A model generated the notes under the pieces. That model searched no databases and was not told where the DNA came from. It saw only the letters and a program-made list of their open reading frames with translations. A stretch of 64,000 bases of DNA from JALCOL01 sp022649665. GTDB lineage: Bacteria; Bacillota; Bacilli; Lactobacillales; Enterococcaceae. The position numbers were made by a program, and so were the translations under genes. Shown here piece after piece: positions 32,078 through 41,426 of the stretch. Each line of letters begins with the position of its first letter. Positions within the stretch are counted from its first letter, which is position 1. The DNA is taken from the NCBI GenBank assembly GCA_030372335.1, contig JAUDCW010000003.1; one strand, given 5' to 3'.

Positions 32078-34093
32078 ATGAAAATCACAGATCTGCTATC
32101 GAAAGACGCGATGATCATGGATCTGAAAGCCACGACCAAAGCAGGCGCGATCGATGAAATGGTAGAAAAATTATATGAAGCCGGAGCGATCGACGACATC
32201 GCAACGTATAAAAAAGGTATTTTAGCGCGCGAAGCTCAGACTTCGACTGGCTTAGGCGACGGGATCGCAATGCCCCACGCGAAAAACGCTGCCGTTAAAA
32301 AAGCGATGGTCCTTTTCGCCAAAAGCAAGAAAGGGGTCGACTACGCGGCACTTGACGGCAAACCGGTTTATTTATTCTTCATGATCGCCGCCCCTGAAGG
32401 CGCCAACAATACTCATTTGCAAGCACTTGCTGCCCTCGCTAAATTATTGATCGATCCGGTATTCGTCCAAAAATTAAAGGCAGCGAATACTCCAGATGAA
32501 GTGCTGGCGATCGTGACCGAGACTGAAGACGCAAAAGAAGCAGAAGAAAAGAAAGAGGAAGAAGAAGAACAAAAACAAAAAGCAGCCGAAACAGCTGCCA
32601 GTGCCAAAGCCCCGACCGCGGCAACGGAAGCGGCGGCTGCCGCAAGCGATGAGCCGTTCATCGTTGCCGTCACCGCCTGTCCGACCGGGATTGCCCACAC
32701 CTATATGGCTGAGGATGCTTTGAAGAAAAAAGCCAAAGAAATGGGTGTCAAGATCAAAGTCGAAACGAATGGTTCCGAAGGCATCAAGCATCGGCTGACT
32801 GCAGAAGATATCAAAAAAGCCGCCGGGGTCATCATTGCCGCAGACAAAAATGTCGAAATGGATCGTTTCAACGGTAAACCGCTTGTCAACCGTCCGGTCA
32901 GTGACGGGATCCGCAAACCTGAAGAGCTGATCAAGATCGTCGAAGACGGCAAAGCTCCGATCTTCCATGCTGCCGGCGGTGATAGCGGCGAATCCGCTGC
33001 TGAAGAAGAAGAAACACAAGGAAGTATCTGGTCGCGGATCTATAAAGATCTGATGAATGGTGTCTCGCATATGCTGCCGTTCGTTGTCGGCGGCGGGATC
33101 TTGATGGCCCTCTCCTTCTTGATCGAGCAGACTGTTGGCGATCATTCGCCGATCTTCTTGTTCTTGAATTCGATCGGAACGGGCGCATTTGCTTACCTCG
33201 TACCGATTTTAGCAGGCTTTATCGCAATGAGTATCGGCGAGCGCCCAGCGCTGATGCCCGGGATGGCAGCCGGCTGGATGGCGGCGACGGCTTCCATCGA
33301 AGCGGTTCCGGCACTCGGCAAAGCTGGGTTCCTCGGCGGTTTGATCGGCGGCTTTATTGCCGGTTATGTCGTTTTATGGCTGAAACACCTTTTCCGCAAT
33401 CTGCCAAAATCGCTGAACGGTTTGAAACCGATCTTGATCTATCCCGTGCTCGGGCTCTTCTTGACTGGATTGCTCATGTATTTCATCATTGTGCCGATCT
33501 TCGGCGGAATCAATACGGCAATGAATCATTTCCTTGAAAATCTAGGGACCGGCAACGCTGTGATCTTAGGCGGGCTCCTCGGCGGGATGATGGCAGTCGA
33601 TATGGGCGGGCCAGTCAACAAAGCGGCCTACACCTTTGCGATCGGTGTATATACGAATACAAATGACGGCCGGCTGATGGCCGCAGTCATGGCCGGCGGG
33701 ATGATCCCGCCACTTGCGATCGCGATCGCGACGACTGTTTTCAAAAATAAGTTTACACAGGACGAACGCAACTCTGGGCTTGCCAACTATGTGATGGGCC
33801 TTTCTTTCATCACTGAAGGAGCGATCCCGTTTGCAGCCGCTGACCCGCTGCGAGTCATTCTTTCCTCGATCATTGGTTCAGCGATCGGCGGCGGTTTGAC
33901 GCAGCTGTGGCGTGTCAATGTTCCGGCACCGCATGGCGGGATCTTTGTTGCCCTGCTGTCCAATCATCCGCTGATGTTCATCTTATCCGTTTTGATCGGT
34001 TCAGTCATCACCGCGATCATCTACGGAATCTGGCGGCGGCCGGCCAAATCGGGCGCAACTGCGAAAGCATCTGGCCTTTCATTGGAAAACTGA
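32078..34093 (+). CDS. fruA: PTS fructose-specific EIIABC
   Basis: This 671-residue permease imports and phosphorylates fructose at C1. The order is IIA (active His in IAMPHAKN, residues about 1-150), an Ala/Glu/Lys-rich linker (about 150-195), IIB with the Cys of TACPTGIAHTYMAE, and the IIC membrane domain (about 300-660). It receives phosphate from HPr, encoded at 46748-47014. AAAGGAGG precedes ATG 32078. A terminator follows directly. Confidence 0.96.
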   Translation: MKITDLLSKDAMIMDLKATTKAGAIDEMVEKLYEAGAIDDIATYKKGILAREAQTSTGLGDGIAMPHAKNAAVKKAMVLFAKSKKGVDYAALDGKPVYLFFMIAAPEGANNTHLQALAALAKLLIDPVFVQKLKAANTPDEVLAIVTETEDAKEAEEKKEEEEEQKQKAAETAASAKAPTAATEAAAAASDEPFIVAVTACPTGIAHTYMAEDALKKKAKEMGVKIKVETNGSEGIKHRLTAEDIKKAAGVIIAADKNVEMDRFNGKPLVNRPVSDGIRKPEELIKIVEDGKAPIFHAAGGDSGESAAEEEETQGSIWSRIYKDLMNGVSHMLPFVVGGGILMALSFLIEQTVGDHSPIFLFLNSIGTGAFAYLVPILAGFIAMSIGERPALMPGMAAGWMAATASIEAVPALGKAGFLGGLIGGFIAGYVVLWLKHLFRNLPKSLNGLKPILIYPVLGLFLTGLLMYFIIVPIFGGINTAMNHFLENLGTGNAVILGGLLGGMMAVDMGGPVNKAAYTFAIGVYTNTNDGRLMAAVMAGGMIPPLAIAIATTVFKNKFTQDERNSGLANYVMGLSFITEGAIPFAAADPLRVILSSIIGSAIGGGLTQLWRVNVPAPHGGIFVALLSNHPLMFILSVLIGSVITAIIYGIWRRPAKSGATAKASGLSLEN

Positions 34094-34102
34094 TTTCACA
34101 GA

Positions 34103-34145
34103 AAAACCCTCGTTCCGCGAGCTTTCGCTCGGGAGCGGGGGTTTA
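34103..34145. terminator. Bidirectional terminator after fruA
   Basis: AAACCCTCG and CGGGGGTTT arms with a GC-rich inner stem enclose a small loop. It ends fruA and overlaps the stop codon of the convergent 455-residue gene. Confidence 0.65.
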
Positions 34146-35510
34146 TTGATTGCCTTTCGCTTCTGAAAGCCGTTCGACTTCACCCGGCAAAAGAAGCCGC
34201 GGTCGTTTGCGCCGGACCAGCGAACGCTCCTCATCTTCTGAAACCTCAACGAAACGGAATGTGATCGGGTAGCGCGGCGTTTCAAAGCGCCACTCGACTT
34301 TTGCCGAAGCATGCTCCTGTGCCCCGCTGATCGATTTTTGATCATGGTAGACAGTCTTCAGCCGGTCAAACGGAACGAGTGCGAGCGTCTGCGGCGGCAA
34401 AAAGAAGAAAAACAGCAACTGAAAATCCTTCATCCGCGGATCGACGACCGGCAGATCGAGGTAACGGTGCAGATAATAATTAAAACCAGTGAACCCTTTG
34501 TCGGCAAAGATCCGCGGATCGATCGCAAGATATTTGACCATCTGCCGCCGGTCCAGATCGATCTCGGGAAAGTACGCTTGCAGATTCAGACTGCCTTTTG
34601 TGCGAAATTCAACATATTCGTGCGACAATACATCAAAACGGCGCGTCGTGAAGAAACTGGCTTTGCTTTTCGGAGTGGGCTGCAGATTTTTATTGTAAAA
34701 CTGCAAAGTCTCGACCTGCGGCGGATCGACGGCGAATTCGATATACGGCTCTTGAAATGCCGCAGCACTTGCAGGTGCCAGCTGATCGATCCCCATCTGC
34801 TGGCGAAACAGCTTTTGATAATGGAGATTCGCCGGATGTTCCCAATTTCGCCAATCTTTAAATAATGTAACTCGCAAACTGTCTTCCGGCAGCTGGGAGG
34901 TTTCTTCGATCCCTTGAAGGTCGAAAAAAAGCGGTTTTGGATAAAGCTGAAAATAAAAACGACTGAAGTACATTTTCCAGCAGCTGCTCAAAAGCAGGTA
35001 TTCATCATAGATATCACGACCCGCACGATTCCCGCTCAGCGACCTTTCTTTTTTTGCCGACCTAGCGCTGCTCACCCAAGGCGGCATTCGACGATTGCCG
35101 GTATTCGCCAGCAAATATTCTTCATAGGAGCGCAAATAACCATACAAGCCGTTCGCTGAAAAACGCTGTTCCCAATAATCGGTAATGACTGCTTCATGCG
35201 CAAAATAAAGAGCTTCACTGAATACATTTTGTTCGATCATGCCCGATTTTTGCAAGGTGATCGCAAAAGTCCCGGCGGAAGAAGCGAGCTGGATCGCCGT
35301 TTCGCTGGCGGGCGAAAGAGCAAGCGCTTCAAATTCCTTCAGTACTGCCGCCAAATCAAACGGCTGCGGCTCGTGTGCAGCGATTTGGATCGTTTCTGGC
35401 TCTGCCAAAATTCGGACAAAGATAAGCCAATCGCTTAAAAAGTCGCGCTTTTTTTGCTCATTTTCAAATAAAATAAAGCGCCCCATCATATAAATCTGCT
35501 GCTCTTTCAT
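34143..35510 (-). CDS. Unrecognised 455-residue protein
   Basis: I do not recognise this protein. It is soluble, rich in Phe, Tyr and Leu, with no signal peptide, transmembrane helix or clear repeat. It contains a basic SARSAKKERS patch near residue 150 and FFTTRRFDVLSHEYVEFR near 285, and ends with a basic segment (VRRKRPRLLL). The upstream in-frame ATG at 35561 lacks an SD, while AAGGGGTG precedes ATG 35510. It is transcribed convergently with fruA. The long uninterrupted frame and good ribosome site make it a real gene. Confidence 0.75.
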   Translation of the reverse strand: MKEQQIYMMGRFILFENEQKKRDFLSDWLIFVRILAEPETIQIAAHEPQPFDLAAVLKEFEALALSPASETAIQLASSAGTFAITLQKSGMIEQNVFSEALYFAHEAVITDYWEQRFSANGLYGYLRSYEEYLLANTGNRRMPPWVSSARSAKKERSLSGNRAGRDIYDEYLLLSSCWKMYFSRFYFQLYPKPLFFDLQGIEETSQLPEDSLRVTLFKDWRNWEHPANLHYQKLFRQQMGIDQLAPASAAAFQEPYIEFAVDPPQVETLQFYNKNLQPTPKSKASFFTTRRFDVLSHEYVEFRTKGSLNLQAYFPEIDLDRRQMVKYLAIDPRIFADKGFTGFNYYLHRYLDLPVVDPRMKDFQLLFFFFLPPQTLALVPFDRLKTVYHDQKSISGAQEHASAKVEWRFETPRYPITFRFVEVSEDEERSLVRRKRPRLLLPGEVERLSEAKGNQ

Positions 35511-35590
35511 CTTCTCACCCCTTCTCTCTTTCAGTATAACGAAGATTCCGCTCCGATGCATCTTTTGGATACTCCCTGATGGAGCGCTAT

Positions 35591-35598
35591 GGTATACT
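35591..35598 (+). promoter_or_regulatory. Extended -10 promoter of the DUF975 gene
   Basis: TATACT at 35593-35598, preceded by TGG, is an extended -10 element 22 bases before the ATG. A -35 is not evident. Confidence 0.4.
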
Positions 35599-35619
35599 TT
35601 TAAAAAAGGGAGGAAACCA

Positions 35620-36366
35620 ATGAAAAAAACAAGAAAAGAACTGAAAGATCAAGTCAAACAAGCTTACAGCGGCCGCTGGGGACAAATGATCGGCCTGCAT
35701 TTGATCCCGTTCGTCGCTTCGATGGCGCTGACTGGCATGATCACCGGCTTTTTCGGCTGGTTTACCCCGCAGCCGCTTTTTGATTTCTTGACCAGTACGG
35801 AAGAGCTCCCGACAGAGCAATTCAATCAATTGATGGCACATTACTGGCCGAACTTTATCCTCTTCATCCTTATTGAAATCATTCTTTCGATCCTTCAGAC
35901 TCATTTCACGATTGGACCGCTTTATGCACTGCTGGATCTCTTAAAAGATCCGAAAAATGCCGACTTCGACTGGCTGACGGCCGGGTTTTCAAGCTTTCAA
36001 AAGCCGACATTCAAAAGCAACACGCTTTTGATCATCGTCTCCAACATCTTCATTTTCCTATGGTCGCTGCTGCTCATTATTCCTGGGATCATCAAGACCT
36101 TCAGTTATTCGCAGATCTATTACTTCAACCGCGACTTTTATGAACACACCGGGAAAAATATGGGGATTCTAGACATGATCACAACGAGCCGCCGCTTGAT
36201 GGTCGGCAACAAATGGCGCTATTTTGTCTTATCATTAAGTTTTATCCCGTGGGTGCTCTTATCCCTCTTGACGCTCGGGATCGGTTTTCTCTGGCTTATT
36301 CCGTATATGAACGGCACGATGACCGCCTTTTATCTGGACCTTGTCAAAGAAGAGAATTTCGCCTAA
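35620..36366 (+). CDS. DUF975 family integral membrane protein
   Basis: This 248-residue membrane protein has about five hydrophobic segments and the family motif IPGIIKTFSYSQIYYF. It begins with the typical amphipathic KKTRKELKDQVKQAYSGRW. The function is not known. GGGAGG lies upstream of ATG 35620. A small charged protein gene follows 26 bases later on the same strand. Confidence 0.88.
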   Translation: MKKTRKELKDQVKQAYSGRWGQMIGLHLIPFVASMALTGMITGFFGWFTPQPLFDFLTSTEELPTEQFNQLMAHYWPNFILFILIEIILSILQTHFTIGPLYALLDLLKDPKNADFDWLTAGFSSFQKPTFKSNTLLIIVSNIFIFLWSLLLIIPGIIKTFSYSQIYYFNRDFYEHTGKNMGILDMITTSRRLMVGNKWRYFVLSLSFIPWVLLSLLTLGIGFLWLIPYMNGTMTAFYLDLVKEENFA

Positions 36367-36392
36367 AATAGAGGTCTCAGGGGGAATGTAAA

Positions 36393-36569
36393 ATGGTATT
36401 AAAATTTGAACGCGACAATACATTGGATAAGTTATTTGAAGACCTCGTCGGCAAGCCTTTAAAAGAAAAAAAACAGCAAGACGACCCTGAAGCTTTGAAA
36501 AAAGCTATGGCGGCAGCGGACCGCGCTGAAGAAAAGCGAAAAGAAAAAGAAAAAAATTCTGAGGAATGA
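36393..36569 (+). CDS. Small charged hypothetical protein, 58 residues
   Basis: The protein starts MVLKFERDNTLDKLFEDLVG and ends in a Lys/Glu-rich helix (EEKRKEKEKNSEE). It has no recognised family. GGGGGAA precedes ATG 36393 at a good distance, and the gene is 26 bases after DUF975 on the same strand, so probably co-transcribed. Its stop codon lies within the terminator stem shared with engB. Confidence 0.65.
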   Translation: MVLKFERDNTLDKLFEDLVGKPLKEKKQQDDPEALKKAMAAADRAEEKRKEKEKNSEE

Positions 36570-36586
36570 TTTCCTCAGAATTTTTT
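36553..36586. terminator. Bidirectional terminator containing both stop codons
   Basis: AAAATTCTGAGGAA (36553-36566) and its complement (36571-36584) form a perfect 14-bp stem with A and T runs on either side. The stop codons of the 58-residue gene (36567-36569) and engB (36575-36577) lie inside it. Confidence 0.88.
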
Positions 36587-37171
36587 ATTTTGGATCGCTT
36601 CTTCGATCATTTCCCAAGCTGCTGTTTTCCCAGTACTGTCTTCAGCTGAAAAAACGATAAACTTGTCTTCCGGATCAAACTGCAAAGCGCGTTTGATCTC
36701 ATTTTCGTGTTTATTCCATTTGCCGCGCGGCACTTTGTCAGCTTTCGTGGCAACGACCGCAGTCGGCAACCCGTAATATTTCAGAAATTGATACATCTGG
36801 ATATCATCCGTTGTCGGCGGATGGCGAAAATCGATCAAGCTGATCACGAGCGCCAAATCTTTGCGCTCGGTCAAATATGTTTCGATCATCTGCCCCCACC
36901 TCGCCCGCTCTGCTTTTGAAACTTTTGCATAGCCATAACCCGGGACATCGACAAAGCGGAATACGTCATCGATCAAGTAAAAATTGAGTGTTTGTGTTTT
37001 GCCAGGCTTGCTTGAGGTGCGCGCAAGATTGCGGCGGTTGATCAACCGGTTGATAAATGACGATTTCCCGACATTCGACCGCCCCGCGAGCGCGATCTCC
37101 GGCAATTTGCCATTGGGATATTGTTCGGGGGAAACGGCGGAGATCAAAATTTCGGCATGACGGACTTCCAT
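36575..37171 (-). CDS. engB: Ribosome biogenesis GTPase YsxC/EngB
   Basis: This 198-residue GTPase is required for late 50S assembly. G1 GRSNVGKSSFIN, G3 DVPGYGYAK and G4 TKADK are present in the expected order. It follows clpX by 9 bases, the usual clpX-engB arrangement, and ends in a terminator shared with the opposite gene. Confidence 0.96.
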   Translation of the reverse strand: MEVRHAEILISAVSPEQYPNGKLPEIALAGRSNVGKSSFINRLINRRNLARTSSKPGKTQTLNFYLIDDVFRFVDVPGYGYAKVSKAERARWGQMIETYLTERKDLALVISLIDFRHPPTTDDIQMYQFLKYYGLPTAVVATKADKVPRGKWNKHENEIKRALQFDPEDKFIVFSAEDSTGKTAAWEMIEEAIQNKKF

Positions 37172-37180
37172 CGACTCACC

Positions 37181-38449
37181 TCACCCGATCTTTTTTTCTG
37201 CCTGGGGCTCTTCTTGGTGATGGATGACGAGCGGCAGCGTTTTATTTTTGACAGTTTCTTCGGTGATCACGACTTTTTCGACCGTCGGATCGCTCGGGAT
37301 CTGGAACATGATATCGGTCATCGTTTCTTCAATGATCGAACGCAAGCCGCGAGCGCCGGTATTGCGCTGGATCGCTTCAGCAGCGATTGCAGTCAATGCT
37401 TTCGGTTCAAAATCCAGTTCAACATCATCAAGCGACAAAAGTTTCTTATATTGCTTGACGAGGGCATTTTTCGGTTCAGTCAAAATCCGGACCAGATCTT
37501 CTTTGGTCAGTTTTTCAAGTGCGGCCATGATCGGCAGGCGCCCGATAAATTCCGGGATCAAGCCGAACTTCAGCAAGTCTTCCGGAATGATCTGCTGCAT
37601 GATGCTCTTTGATTCGTCGATTTTTTTATTGTCGCTGCCGAAACCGATGATCTTTTCACCTAAACGATTTTTTACGATCGTTTCGATACCGTCAAAGGCT
37701 CCGCCGACGATGAATAAAACATTCGTCGTATCGATCTGAATAAACTCTTGATGCGGATGTTTGCGCCCGCCTTGCGGTGGAACGCTTGCGATCGTGCCTT
37801 CCAAGATCTTGAGCAGTGCTTGCTGGACCCCTTCGCCGGAAACATCACGCGTGATCGAGACATTTTCTGATTTTTTTGCGATCTTGTCGATCTCATCGAT
37901 ATAGATGATCCCGCGTTCCGCGCGTTCAACATTATAATCAGCTGCTTGGAGCAGCTTCAGCAAGATATTCTCCACATCTTCACCGACATACCCGGCTTCC
38001 GTCAAACTCGTCGCGTCTGCGATCGCAAACGGGACATCCAACGTTCTTGCCAATGTCTGCGCCAAAAATGTCTTCCCGGATCCCGTTGGCCCGACTAGAC
38101 AAATATTGCTTTTTTGCAACTCGACAGCATCGTCATCGTCTTTTTTCGTCTGCATTTGATTGACCCGTTTATAGTGGTTATAAACGGCGACCGAAAGCAT
38201 TTTTTTCGCTTTGCCCTGACCGATCACATATTCATCCAGCGCTTTCAAAAGTTCAGCAGGTGTTGGTACATCCGTTAATTCTTTGACCGCTTCATCGTAA
38301 AATTCCTCATCGATGATTTCTTTGCAGAGATCGATGCATTCATCGCATATGTATACCCCTGGGCCGGCAACGATTTTCTTGACTTCTTCTTGTGTTTTTC
38401 CGCAAAAAGAACACCGAACAGTCCCGGAATTGTTATTCTCTTCGTACAT
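37181..38449 (-). CDS. clpX: ATP-dependent Clp protease ATPase ClpX
   Basis: This 422-residue AAA+ unfoldase feeds substrates to ClpP. It has an N-terminal C4 zinc finger (CSFCGK and CDECIDLC), Walker A GPTGSGKT, Walker B IIYIDEIDK, the pore loop AGYVGED and the IGFG loop that docks on ClpP near residue 265. It is followed by engB and lies downstream of tig after a terminator. Confidence 0.97.
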   Translation of the reverse strand: MYEENNNSGTVRCSFCGKTQEEVKKIVAGPGVYICDECIDLCKEIIDEEFYDEAVKELTDVPTPAELLKALDEYVIGQGKAKKMLSVAVYNHYKRVNQMQTKKDDDDAVELQKSNICLVGPTGSGKTFLAQTLARTLDVPFAIADATSLTEAGYVGEDVENILLKLLQAADYNVERAERGIIYIDEIDKIAKKSENVSITRDVSGEGVQQALLKILEGTIASVPPQGGRKHPHQEFIQIDTTNVLFIVGGAFDGIETIVKNRLGEKIIGFGSDNKKIDESKSIMQQIIPEDLLKFGLIPEFIGRLPIMAALEKLTKEDLVRILTEPKNALVKQYKKLLSLDDVELDFEPKALTAIAAEAIQRNTGARGLRSIIEETMTDIMFQIPSDPTVEKVVITEETVKNKTLPLVIHHQEEPQAEKKIG

Positions 38450-38536
38450 AGTAACCCCTCATTTCTCGGTTTTGCCTTTTATTATAGTAACACAGCCCAT
38501 GCGAAAGAAAAAGGATTCAGTTTCCGGCTGATTGCA

Positions 38537-38576
38537 AAAGGGAAGGACTCGGGACGATTCGTCGCCAAGTCCTTCC
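38537..38576 (-). terminator. Terminator of tig
   Basis: On the minus strand GGAAGGACT and AGTCCTTCC pair, with CGACGAATCGTC inside, followed by CTTTTGC. Confidence 0.7.
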
Positions 38577-38608
38577 TTCTCAATCAAAAGCGGGATCGCT
38601 CAAACCGC

Positions 38609-39895
38609 CTATTTTTCTTCTTGTGCGCTGCTCGTTACGATATCAGCTGCTTGTTTCATTACGATATCATGTTTCAGCATATCAGTTGTCAAAATACGTT
38701 TGATTTGATCAGCCGGCATGTTGAATTGTTCGGAGAGAGTTTTGATTTCTTTTTCAACATCTTCGTCAGTTGCTTGAAGATCTTCAGCAGCAGCGACAGC
38801 TTCAAGGACCAGATTCGTCTTGACGCGGCCTTCTGCTTCACCTTCCATTTGTTTCTTCAGATCTTCTTCTTTTGTACCAGTGATTTGATAGTACATTTCC
38901 GGATTGATCCCTTGACGCTGCATGTTGTTGAAGAATTCGTCCATTGAACGTTTTACTTCTTCATCGATCATGACTTGCGGAAGATCAACGATTTCTGCAT
39001 TATCAACGGCCCCTTTGATCGCAGCATCTTCAACGGCTTCTTGCGCTGCTTTCTCTTTTGTTTCGGCAATCTCCGTATGATATTTTTTCTTCAATTCATC
39101 TAAAGTCGCAACGCCGTCATCGACATCTTTTGCAAATTCGTCATCCAATTTTGGAAGTTCTTTCGCTTTGACTTCGTGGATCTTCACTTTGAAGATCGCT
39201 TCTTGGCCTGCCAAGTCTTTCGCTTGATAATCTTCAGGGAAAGTCACTTTGACTTCAAGCTCTTCACCGGCTTTGTGGCCGATCAATTGATCTTCGAATC
39301 CGGGGATGAATGAGCCGCTGCCAAGTTCCAGCGAATGATTTTCCGCTTTTCCGCCTTCAAATGGTTCGCCGTTCAAGAAGCCTTCAAAGTCGATTACGAC
39401 AGTGTCGCCTTCTGCAGCTGGTTCATCTTCTTTCAAGACCAATTCAGCCATCGCGGTTTGTTCGCGGGTCAGACGATCTTCGACATCTTTTTCAGTGACT
39501 TCGCGGTCTTGTTTCGGCACCGTCAAGTCTTTATATTTGCCTAATTTGACTTCTGGTTTGACGATCACTTCAGCCGTCAATTTCCAAGGTTCAGCCGCTT
39601 CCATCGAAACGATATCGATTTTCGGCTGAGAAACTGGATCGATCCCTGCCTCTTGGACAGCTGCTTCATAAGCAGTCGGCAAAAGATCGTTCAGAGTATC
39701 CTCATACAAGCTTGCTTCACCGTACATCCGGTTAAATACTTGACGTGAGATTTTTCCTTTGCGGAATCCAGGTACCGTCAAATTTTTTCTTACTTTGTTG
39801 AATGTTTTTGTCAATCCCTTTTGAATTTCTTCTTGCGGGATATCAAAGGAAAGGACACCATCATTTGTGCCTTTTTTTTCCCAAGTTGCAGTCAT
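38609..39895 (-). CDS. tig: Trigger factor
   Basis: This 428-residue ribosome-associated chaperone has the N-terminal ribosome-binding domain with a GFRKGKISRQV signature loop near residue 45, the FKBP-type prolyl isomerase domain (about 155-240, IDFEGFLNGEPF) and the C-terminal helical arms. It stands upstream of clpX, the classic order, but with its own terminator. Confidence 0.97.
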   Translation of the reverse strand: MTATWEKKGTNDGVLSFDIPQEEIQKGLTKTFNKVRKNLTVPGFRKGKISRQVFNRMYGEASLYEDTLNDLLPTAYEAAVQEAGIDPVSQPKIDIVSMEAAEPWKLTAEVIVKPEVKLGKYKDLTVPKQDREVTEKDVEDRLTREQTAMAELVLKEDEPAAEGDTVVIDFEGFLNGEPFEGGKAENHSLELGSGSFIPGFEDQLIGHKAGEELEVKVTFPEDYQAKDLAGQEAIFKVKIHEVKAKELPKLDDEFAKDVDDGVATLDELKKKYHTEIAETKEKAAQEAVEDAAIKGAVDNAEIVDLPQVMIDEEVKRSMDEFFNNMQRQGINPEMYYQITGTKEEDLKKQMEGEAEGRVKTNLVLEAVAAAEDLQATDEDVEKEIKTLSEQFNMPADQIKRILTTDMLKHDIVMKQAADIVTSSAQEEK

Positions 39896-39984
39896 TATCT
39901 ATTCCCTCCATCAGTTCGTGTATTCACGTTCAGAAACGCATAAGCATACCTTTTTATAGTACACTATTGATTTTCAAATGTAAA

Positions 39985-40959
39985 CTAATTATTGCCTGGA
40001 TCCCAATCAGCAAGCGATAGCCGCAGCTGTTCTTGGATTTTTTCTGCGCGTTCGATCTCCTTTTTTTCTTCTGCAGAATGATATTTTAAGAGTCCTGGCG
40101 AATAGTGCAGCAAGTATGCCTTGACCCAGATTTCTGCGGATTCCAGCCGCTTATCCGGAAAAGGCCACAAAAGCGCAAATTGCAATTTGAATTCTTCCAA
40201 AAGATCATGATAAAGGATCGGATCATGCGAAAGCAGGCTGACTTTTAAATAGGTCGCCGTGCGCAAGTACAGCGGATCGTCTTGCGGCAGCTCGATGGCG
40301 GCAGGCACCACTGGATACCTTTTTTGATCGATCCAAGCAAATTGAAATGTTTTTTTACTGTTTAAAACCACTAATTTTTCCAGCAGCCGGCTTTTGACCA
40401 AACTGTGGACGCGTGTAGAGGCCAAGAGAACTTGGCAAACTTCTAAATAATCTGATTGCGGCAGATAAAATGCTTTGGAAAAACTCTCCAGCTGCTGCGC
40501 GACGGAAACTTCCGGAAGCGCCAAAAGCTTTGCTTTGACTTTCGCTAGATCCCACTGCTCGGCCTGCTGATAGAGCAGCTCTTTGCTTTTGACATACCGC
40601 TTCAGATTTACCAAAGGCTGCAGCGATTCACTGCCGCAATTCAGCATCTGCTCATTGATGACGGCATTCGCCGTTAAAAAGTCTTTTTCTTCGATCAAGA
40701 TCTCCAGATAAAAAGTCAAATATTCAAATTTAGCCAGATACTCGGAGCGGTACTTTCTGATAAAATTCCGCGCTTCTTGGTATGCCCCTTGCTCGGCAAA
40801 AAGACTGGCAATGAAAAAGTTGAGCGAGAAACTCGGTGTGATCGCGTAGGCCTGCTGAAAACAAGCGATTGCTTCTTTTGTTTTCTTTTGTTTCAGATCA
40901 TTTTGACCCATCTCGAGAAAACGCTCATAGTTTTTTGGGAATTGATATGCTTGTGCCAT
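39985..40959 (-). CDS. TPR-like protein of unknown function
   Basis: This 324-residue helical protein has a TPR-like pair near the N-terminus (YERFLEMGQNDLKQKKTKEAIACFQQAYAI... in short segments) and further helical repeats up to about residue 120. There is no signal peptide or TM. TPR domains mediate protein contacts; the partner is unknown. It lies about 90 bases before tig on the same strand. Confidence 0.75.
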   Translation of the reverse strand: MAQAYQFPKNYERFLEMGQNDLKQKKTKEAIACFQQAYAITPSFSLNFFIASLFAEQGAYQEARNFIRKYRSEYLAKFEYLTFYLEILIEEKDFLTANAVINEQMLNCGSESLQPLVNLKRYVKSKELLYQQAEQWDLAKVKAKLLALPEVSVAQQLESFSKAFYLPQSDYLEVCQVLLASTRVHSLVKSRLLEKLVVLNSKKTFQFAWIDQKRYPVVPAAIELPQDDPLYLRTATYLKVSLLSHDPILYHDLLEEFKLQFALLWPFPDKRLESAEIWVKAYLLHYSPGLLKYHSAEEKKEIERAEKIQEQLRLSLADWDPGNN

Positions 40960-41058
40960 TGAACATCTCCCCTAGTTTATAAACTGCTGTTCCTTCATAT
41001 ATTATTTAATATCCCACAATCACTATTGATATGACAAGTTATATAACTTACATTGTTA

Positions 41059-41104
41059 TAAAAAGACACAGGACAACCAGCAGCAGCCGTTTGTCTTGTG
41101 TCTT
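41059..41104 (-). terminator. Terminator of the ykuJ-like gene
   Basis: AAGACACAGGACAA at 41063-41076 pairs with TTGTCTTGTGTCTT at 41091-41104 (one GU). On the minus strand it ends in TTTTTATAAC. Confidence 0.8.
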
Positions 41105-41119
41105 CGGTGTTGTTTTTGC

Positions 41120-41347
41120 TTATTGGATCAACTCATAGATCTCAATCGCTACCAAATCGATATTGTCAAACTGATAGCTTTCTTTCGTATCTCCTTCAGT
41201 CAATTCAAAAGTTTCGGTCGCGCTATCGTAACTGACTGTGCACTTTTCGACACCGTCTTTTTCAAAGCGGCGAACTTGGACCTCGCCATCGCTCGCTTCA
41301 GTCATCGCTTCTAGGCGCTTAATGATTGCCACTAATTGCGAATGCAT
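41120..41347 (-). CDS. YkuJ family protein (DUF1797)
   Basis: This 75-residue protein matches the YkuJ/DUF1797 family (EVQVRRFEKDGVEKCTVSY, and YQFDNIDLVAIEIYELIQ at the C-terminus). The fold is a small alpha/beta domain; function unknown. AAGGGGG precedes ATG 41347. It is a monocistronic gene with its own terminator. Confidence 0.9.
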   Translation of the reverse strand: MHSQLVAIIKRLEAMTEASDGEVQVRRFEKDGVEKCTVSYDSATETFELTEGDTKESYQFDNIDLVAIEIYELIQ

Positions 41348-41426
41348 CTTATTTCCCCCTTTATTCGAAACCTCGAAACTATTGTATCAAAATAGCGGGG
41401 CATCTGCATGAAAAAAGCAAAAGAAA

